A DNA stretch of 64,000 nucleotides from Granulicella sp. Lineage in GTDB: Bacteria; Acidobacteriota; Terriglobia; Terriglobales; Acidobacteriaceae. The position numbers and the translations under genes are program-made. Position 1 is the stretch's first letter. The number at the start of each line of letters is the position of its first letter. Where the stretch lies: positions 1 through 64,000 of the forward strand of contig DAHWOF010000033.1 in the NCBI GenBank assembly GCA_027335345.1, in the 5' to 3' direction. Below the pieces are notes generated by a model. The model worked only from the letters and a program-made list of their open reading frames with translations, searched no databases and was not told the DNA's origin. Positions 58,926 to 64,000 of this stretch are shown here, piece by piece.

Positions 58926-60481
58926 GATGGATCTCCTGATGGAAGAGGTGAGAGCGGTCTCTGCTTGCTCTGGGCGAGCCAATCCCAGAGCGTGTAGCCG
59001 AGGGCGAGGTCGGACCGAGACGGAAAGAGAACCGTTCCGAAAAGGCCCGCGGCCAGAAACAGGACGTTGCCGCAGGCGCCGATGGTGTACTCGCTCCAGG
59101 GGTAGTTGAAGCCGTGTAGGTTGACGATCTTTCCACCGTCGAGGGTGAGAACAGCGTAGGTGGTGAAGATCAGGTTGGAGAGGATGGCGATGAGAGCTGC
59201 CGTACGGCTGGCGCGCCGAAAGAGAAACGCCAGCAGAAAGAGCCCGGCGAGCCCGCCGGCGAGGATCGCCGTGGCTGCGTAATAGAGCGCCAGAGCCGAG
59301 CCGTGAGAATAGGTAAGACCGAGCGCGACCGCAATAGCCAGCAAACCGCACAGCGCGATCGCCAGCTTGCCAAAGCGGAGCCGTTGCGCGTCCGTGCAGC
59401 GCGGATAGAACTGGGAGTGAAGATCCTGCACCAGAATGAGACCGACGCAGTTGAGATCCGACGCCACCATGGACATGGCAGCGCCAAACAGCGCGGCCAG
59501 AAAGGTGCCGCTCACCCAGGAGGGCATATGCGAAACCATGTAAAGCGGAAAGACCTGATCAACGTGCGTCACTCCTGCCGGCAGGGTCTGCCCGGTCAGG
59601 CGATAGAGCGCCCACAAAAGCGAACCGATAAACATGAATCCGGTCCAGACCGGCAGACAGAGCGACGCTCCCAGGGCCATCCCGCGCAGCGCGCCGCGAT
59701 CGGATCTGGCTGCAAGATAGCGCTGCACCACGCTCTGGTCGGCGGTGTAGCGCTGCAGGTAGAAGAAGACGCCATAGATGGCCAGCGTCCAGAACGTCGG
59801 CTGAGACAGGTCAAAGCGCATCGAGCCAAGACTCATCTTGTGACTGGACGCGATGAGATGCACCATGGCCGCCGGTCTGGCGCCGGAGAAAAACAGCAGG
59901 ATCACCAGCGTCACGGCCATGCCGGCCCACAACAGAAATCCCTGAACCACATCGGTCCAGATCACCGCGGAGAAGCCGCCCATCAGGGTGTAAAAGACGG
60001 TAATCGCCCCCAGAACGGCAATCAGCCAGCCCATGGACCAGCCAGTGCAACTGGCCGCCGAGAGCGCCAGCAGATAGAAGACGAACCCCATCTTGACGAA
60101 GCTGCCCAAGGCGACGGTCAAAGCGGCGTACATGCGCACCAGGCGGCCGAAACGCCGGCCGAAGTACTCGTAAACCGACATGACAACCGAGTGACGCAGG
60201 AATGGAACGACGATCGGCCCGACGACAAGAATAACCAGCAGAAAGAAGATGCCCGGGGAGAGCAACGACCAGTCACCGGCGTAGGCCGCGCCAGGATAGG
60301 CGATGAAGGTGACGCTGGTGATGGTGGTGGCCAGCAGCGAAAGCCCCGCCGCCCATCCCGGCACGGAGCGGCCCGCGACAAAGTAGGCATCCGTGGTCCT
60401 CTGCCGACCGTAGAAGCGCAGGCTGATGCCGACCAGCGTAACCAGGTAGGCGGCGATAAGGAAGACATCCACCGGATGCAT
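58922..60481 (-). CDS. Sodium:solute symporter (SSS) family transporter
   Basis: GRSVPGWAAGLSLLATTITSVTFIAYPGAAYAGDWSLL; VLGAITVFYTLMGGFSAVIWTDVVQGFLLWAGM; SDLNCVGLILVQDLHSQFYP. Confidence 0.92.
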   Translation of the reverse strand: MHPVDVFLIAAYLVTLVGISLRFYGRQRTTDAYFVAGRSVPGWAAGLSLLATTITSVTFIAYPGAAYAGDWSLLSPGIFFLLVILVVGPIVVPFLRHSVVMSVYEYFGRRFGRLVRMYAALTVALGSFVKMGFVFYLLALSAASCTGWSMGWLIAVLGAITVFYTLMGGFSAVIWTDVVQGFLLWAGMAVTLVILLFFSGARPAAMVHLIASSHKMSLGSMRFDLSQPTFWTLAIYGVFFYLQRYTADQSVVQRYLAARSDRGALRGMALGASLCLPVWTGFMFIGSLLWALYRLTGQTLPAGVTHVDQVFPLYMVSHMPSWVSGTFLAALFGAAMSMVASDLNCVGLILVQDLHSQFYPRCTDAQRLRFGKLAIALCGLLAIAVALGLTYSHGSALALYYAATAILAGGLAGLFLLAFLFRRASRTAALIAILSNLIFTTYAVLTLDGGKIVNLHGFNYPWSEYTIGACGNVLFLAAGLFGTVLFPSRSDLALGYTLWDWLAQSKQRPLSPLPSGDPS

Positions 60482-61486
60482 TTAGCGAACGCCTCCGGCG
60501 GCGGCCGAGGTCGTGGTCGACCCGGAAGCCTTGGCCAGCTTGCCGCCGGCCATGCGCGCTGCCAGACGCATGGCGGCCTTCATATTGGTGGCGTCCGCCA
60601 GGTTGCGTCCTGCGATGTCAAAGGCAGTGCCGTGATCCACGGAGGTGCGCAGGATAGGCGTTCCCAGCGAGACATTCACCGTGCCGGCAAAGTCGATCAG
60701 CTTCATGGGAATGTGTCCCTGGTCGTGGTACATGGCCACGATGAGATCAAACTCTCCGCGCAGGCCGCGCACAAAGATGGTATCTGGAGGCCAGGGGCCG
60801 AAGCATTCCATCCCCAGGGAACGCGCCTGCGCGATGGCGGGAGCGATGATCTCCTGGTCTTGCGCGCCGAATAGGCCGTGCTCTCCCGCATGAGGATTCA
60901 GCCCGCAAACGCCGATGCGCGGCGGTCTCTGCAACATCAGGGTGAGCGCCTCATGGCCAAGCTCCAGCGTGCGGAGAATGCGCGAGGTCTCCAGCCGGCA
61001 GGCCTGCTCCAGCGGGATATGCGTGCTGACGTGCACGGTGGAAAGCTTCTCGGAGACCAGCAGCATCCGGGACTCGGTGGCCCCGGTCAGCTCTGCGATG
61101 TACTCCGTGTGGCCGCTGAAGGCCCGTCCGGAGAGCGTAACCGCTTCCTTGTTGAGAGGCGCTGTCACCATCGCATCCGCTTCACCGCTCATGCACATCG
61201 TGACGGCGCGGCGGACGTAGCCTATGGCCGCCAACCCATACTCCGCCCGCAATTGGCCAAAGGCAATGGGATGATCCTCAGCCAGATCGCCAGTGGCGAC
61301 AATCGTACAAGGCAAGCCGGCAGGATCAATCTCCGCGATGCGGCCGGCGGCGTTGAGAGCCGCATGGTCGGCGATGAGAGACCAGCGAGCCAGTTGGGCC
61401 AGCGCCGGGTCAGCCAGAGCCTTGAGTGCCACCTCGGCGCCAACGCCGGCCGGGTCTCCGATACTGATGGCAATGTGAGGAATCAT
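60482..61486 (-). CDS. PdxA2-type 4-phospho-sugar-acid (threonate/erythronate 4-phosphate) dehydrogenase / PdxA family
   Basis: IAISIGDPAGVGAEVALKALA; VTAPLNKEAVTLSGRAFSGHTEYIAEL; IGVCGLNPHAGEHGLFG; VAMYHDQGHIPMKLI; SVDHGTAFDIAGRNLADATNM. Confidence 0.92.
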   Translation of the reverse strand: MIPHIAISIGDPAGVGAEVALKALADPALAQLARWSLIADHAALNAAGRIAEIDPAGLPCTIVATGDLAEDHPIAFGQLRAEYGLAAIGYVRRAVTMCMSGEADAMVTAPLNKEAVTLSGRAFSGHTEYIAELTGATESRMLLVSEKLSTVHVSTHIPLEQACRLETSRILRTLELGHEALTLMLQRPPRIGVCGLNPHAGEHGLFGAQDQEIIAPAIAQARSLGMECFGPWPPDTIFVRGLRGEFDLIVAMYHDQGHIPMKLIDFAGTVNVSLGTPILRTSVDHGTAFDIAGRNLADATNMKAAMRLAARMAGGKLAKASGSTTTSAAAGGVR

Positions 61487-62622
61487 GATCCTGCCCGTCC
61501 CGATAGGCGCTGGAGTAGCTGATTCAGAGCCGAAGCAGCCCCGAGACCGCCCGATTTGGTGACGACAATCTTGCCGTCCGCCAATCCGCCCTGCGCCACC
61601 GCCCAGGGAATGCCGGGCGCAAACTCGCCGCGCAGCAGCAACGACTCGACTCCCAGAGCGCGCAACGCCAGCAGTGCAGTCTCACCGCCGGTTAGCACCC
61701 AGGCGTGCGGATCGGCGCTGGAAGATGCAGCGCGGATTCTCTCCTCGTCTCCGGGCCCGCAGCGGATGCGCAGCAGCGTGGCATCGGGCAGACGTCCATA
61801 CTCGATTTGCCGGAGCTGCAGCTCGGTGACCGGATGCACGGTTCCGCAGATGACCAGCGTGCGCCCGGCAGAGGGTAGCTCTTCCTGAGAGGCCGGCGCA
61901 CCGGACACGGAGGCCAAAGCCCGAGCCAGCCCGCTGGACCCCGCAAACAGCATCCCTTCTGCCGCCAGACCAGCGCTCGCGAGCGCCTCCATGTCTTGCT
62001 GCGTGGCGCTGTCGCAGACCAGAATCGTCTTGCCGGAGCCGAGCGCCAGCGCTATCTCTGCGGGACGCGCAATCAGCGCCAGCTGCCGACGCAGATCCTC
62101 CGGAAAGCATTCGCCGATGGAGATCTGTTGAACGCTTCCGCTGGCGTCTTGAACCTGAAGGACGCCGCCTTGGACGGTCCGTCCCTCTGAGGGAAAGGCC
62201 GGGGCCAACAGAACGGCTCGGCTGCGCATGCTCTGCTGAGCGGCCAGCAGCTCCGCCGCCACTGGTCCGCGCAGTGTAGAGTCGATCTTTTTGAAGAAGA
62301 GTGCCCCACTGTCCTTGCGCAGCGCAGCAGCCGCACGCCGAACCGCGTCGGCAGCTTGCTCCGGTTCCAGGTGACGTGATCCAGTAACCATGGCCTGTAC
62401 TGCCTCGCGAGCAGCGAAGAGCGCTCGCCCTTGCAGCCACACCCGAACGCCTCTTCCAGTGCGCAGAAAGGCCACTCCAGCGTCGCATGCCCCGGTAAGA
62501 TCGTCCGCTAGCAAGCGGATCTGCGGCGGCAGCCGCGGACCTTCCGAAACAGGGCATCGATTTTGCGTGACGGATTCCGAAGTCATGCGAGGATGCGTTC
62601 CTTTATTTTCGAGAGTATACAT
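61483..62622 (-). CDS. Four-carbon acid sugar kinase family protein (DUF1537/OtnK-like)
   Basis: QIRLLADDLTGACDAGVAFLRTGRGVRVW; FFKKIDSTLRGPVAAELLA; VLLAPAFPSEGRTVQGGVL; VVTKSGGLGAASALNQLL. Confidence 0.88.
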   Translation of the reverse strand: MYTLENKGTHPRMTSESVTQNRCPVSEGPRLPPQIRLLADDLTGACDAGVAFLRTGRGVRVWLQGRALFAAREAVQAMVTGSRHLEPEQAADAVRRAAAALRKDSGALFFKKIDSTLRGPVAAELLAAQQSMRSRAVLLAPAFPSEGRTVQGGVLQVQDASGSVQQISIGECFPEDLRRQLALIARPAEIALALGSGKTILVCDSATQQDMEALASAGLAAEGMLFAGSSGLARALASVSGAPASQEELPSAGRTLVICGTVHPVTELQLRQIEYGRLPDATLLRIRCGPGDEERIRAASSSADPHAWVLTGGETALLALRALGVESLLLRGEFAPGIPWAVAQGGLADGKIVVTKSGGLGAASALNQLLQRLSGRAGS

Positions 62623-62659
62623 TTACTTCCTATTTTGCCTCCATAAGACATGAACCATA

Positions 62660-62775
62660 GTCCGATTGGCGGAATCTGAACTCCGCTGGCGGCGCTTCAG
62701 CCTAGGACGTTAGTCATCATGGAGTGACCGGCCCTTGCGCTGGCCGTGGGTTAGGCTGTGAGCCGAAGAGGAACA
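62660..62775 (+). ncRNA. Candidate structured non-coding RNA of the IS110 element (possible bridge RNA)
   Basis: TCCG-attgg-CGGA; CCGCtgGCGG; AGCCTA(62699-62704)...TAGGCT(62752-62757) enclosing an asymmetric internal loop and a CGGCC-cttgcgct-GGCCG hairpin, immediately 5' of an IS110 recombinase. Confidence 0.35.
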
Positions 62776-62808
62776 CAGTTCAGAGCCACAAGCGGAGAGG
62801 AACCGGTC

Positions 62809-63936
62809 ATGAAGGAGAAGGTACGATTTTTGGGTTTGGATGTCCATGCCGAAACCATAGCGGTCGCCATTGCCGAGCCGGAGGGCGAGGTGCGCAGCCT
62901 AGGAACCATTGCCAACCGCGAGGAATCGATCCGCAAGCTGGTGAAGAAGCTCGGACCGGTGGAGCAGTTGCGGGCTTGCTACGAGGCCGGTCCGACGGGC
63001 TACGTTCTTTACTGGCAGTTGACCAAGCTGGGGGTCGATTGTGCGGTGATTGCGCCGACACTGGCTCCGATGAAAGCCAGCGATCGCGTCAAGACCGATC
63101 GTCGCGATGCCGAGCGGCTGGCGCGCAGTCACCGGGCCGGCGATCTGACGGCAGTTTGGGTTCCCGACGCGGGTTCCGAGGCCTTGCGCGATCTGGTTCG
63201 GGGGCGCGAGGCCGCCAAGCAGGATCAGTTGCGTGCGCGTCATCGGCTGGGCAAGTTTCTGTTGCGCTCCGGCCAGCGGCCGCCGATGGGGATCAAGGCC
63301 TGGACGCAGGCTCATTTGACCTGGGTGCGCCAGTTGCACTATGCGCAGCCGGCCCAGGAAGCCACGCGGCTGGATTATCTGCACGAGGTCGATCACATGG
63401 CCGAGCGCGTGCTGCGGCTGGAGCAGGCGATCAGCGACACGATCAAGACCGCCTCGCCCGCGATGCAGGAAGTGATCCGCGGCTTGCAGGCCTTGCGCGG
63501 CATCGCGCAGGTTTCAGCCGTAACCATCGTGGCCGAGTTGGGCAACATCACACGCTTCGAGAGTGCGCCCCAGTTGATGGGCTACAGCGGCGCCGTGCCC
63601 AGCGAGGATTCCAGCGGCAAGCGCAAGCAGCGCGGCGCGATCACCAAGACGGGCAACGCGCACTTGCGCCGCATCGCCGTTGAGGCGGCTTGGAGCTATC
63701 GGCTCAGGCCGTGCGTTGGGCCGGCGTTGCGCAAGCGACAGGAGGGTGTGCCGGAAGAGATCAAGGAGATCGCCTGGAAGGCGCAACACCGGCTGCACAA
63801 GCGGTATGCGAGACTGGCGGCGGCAGGCAAGGATCAACGCAAAATCATCACCGCCGTGGGGCGCGAACTGTTGGGCTTTATCTGGGCCATCGGCATCCAG
63901 GCCGAAGCGAGCAGCCAACAAAAGAGGGCCGCGTGA
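62809..63936 (+). mobile_element. IS110-family element; CDS of DEDD transposase/recombinase. Element right end lies outside the window
   Basis: MKEKVRFLGLDVHAETIAVAIAEPEGEV; VKTDRRDAERLARSHRAGDL; IRGLQALRGIAQVSAVTIVAELGNITRFESAPQLMGYSGAVPSEDSSGKRKQRGAITKTGNAHLRRIAVEAAWSYR (Transposase_20 region). Confidence 0.93.
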
Positions 63937-64000
63937 AAAGCAAAAAACAAAAGCAAAAACGCAGCTAAGAGAAAAACAAAAACGAGAGATGAACAACTCC

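Noticed and set aside
58926-59351. N-terminal extension of the HpcH aldolase ORF
   Set aside because: Overlaps the SSS symporter out of frame; aldolase similarity begins at MNRLQQAVHNNGG (58925).
59303-60874. 523-aa plus-strand ORF
   Set aside because: Antisense to the SSS symporter and pdxA genes; low-complexity RQHG-type shadow sequence.
62758-62808. N-terminal extension of the IS110 transposase
   Set aside because: IS110 proteins begin near the xFLGLDVHAET motif; MKEKVRFLG at 62809, preceded by GGAGAGGAA (Shine-Dalgarno-like), is preferred.

Overview
64 kb chromosomal window. Acidobacteriota (Terriglobia-like) is inferred from gene content: Oar-type TonB receptor, CadC-TolB regulator, many secreted glycosidases. 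No rRNA, tRNA or CRISPR array was recognised. From left to right the window holds: a truncated TonB-dependent receptor (minus strand, running off the left edge and absent from the ORF track); a CadC-like/TolB regulator; GH31; a sugar MFS transporter; thioredoxin reductase; an RNase E/G with a ~725-aa charged insertion inside its S1 region; the mreC-mreD-mrdA-rodA cell-shape cluster; recG; a response regulator; phzF-like, wzz, lgt, hpt and aroA genes; a glycosidase/LacI cluster; metYX; a J-domain gene; a Wzi-like capsule gene; a sugar transferase; a rhodanese/TlpA pair; brkB; a queG interrupted by an in-frame TAG; a second glycosidase region joined to a 4-bp-overlap sugar-acid catabolic operon (DUF1537 kinase, PdxA2, SSS symporter, HpcH aldolase, Fe-ADH, GHs); and an IS110-family element at the right edge. 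The most interesting signals are: (1) a Met/Cys-rich short ORF followed by an intrinsic terminator upstream of metYX, which looks like a leader-peptide attenuator; (2) a dispersed ~112-116 bp TIR-bearing repeat family (MITE-like, TA-flanked) whose ends coincide with stop codons of neighbouring genes; (3) a structured non-coding 5' region of the IS110 element that could be a bridge RNA; (4) the amber-interrupted queG; (5) a large coupled operon with a SUMF1-sialidase-MORN fusion. All family calls come from reading the sequence and motifs; no database search was run.
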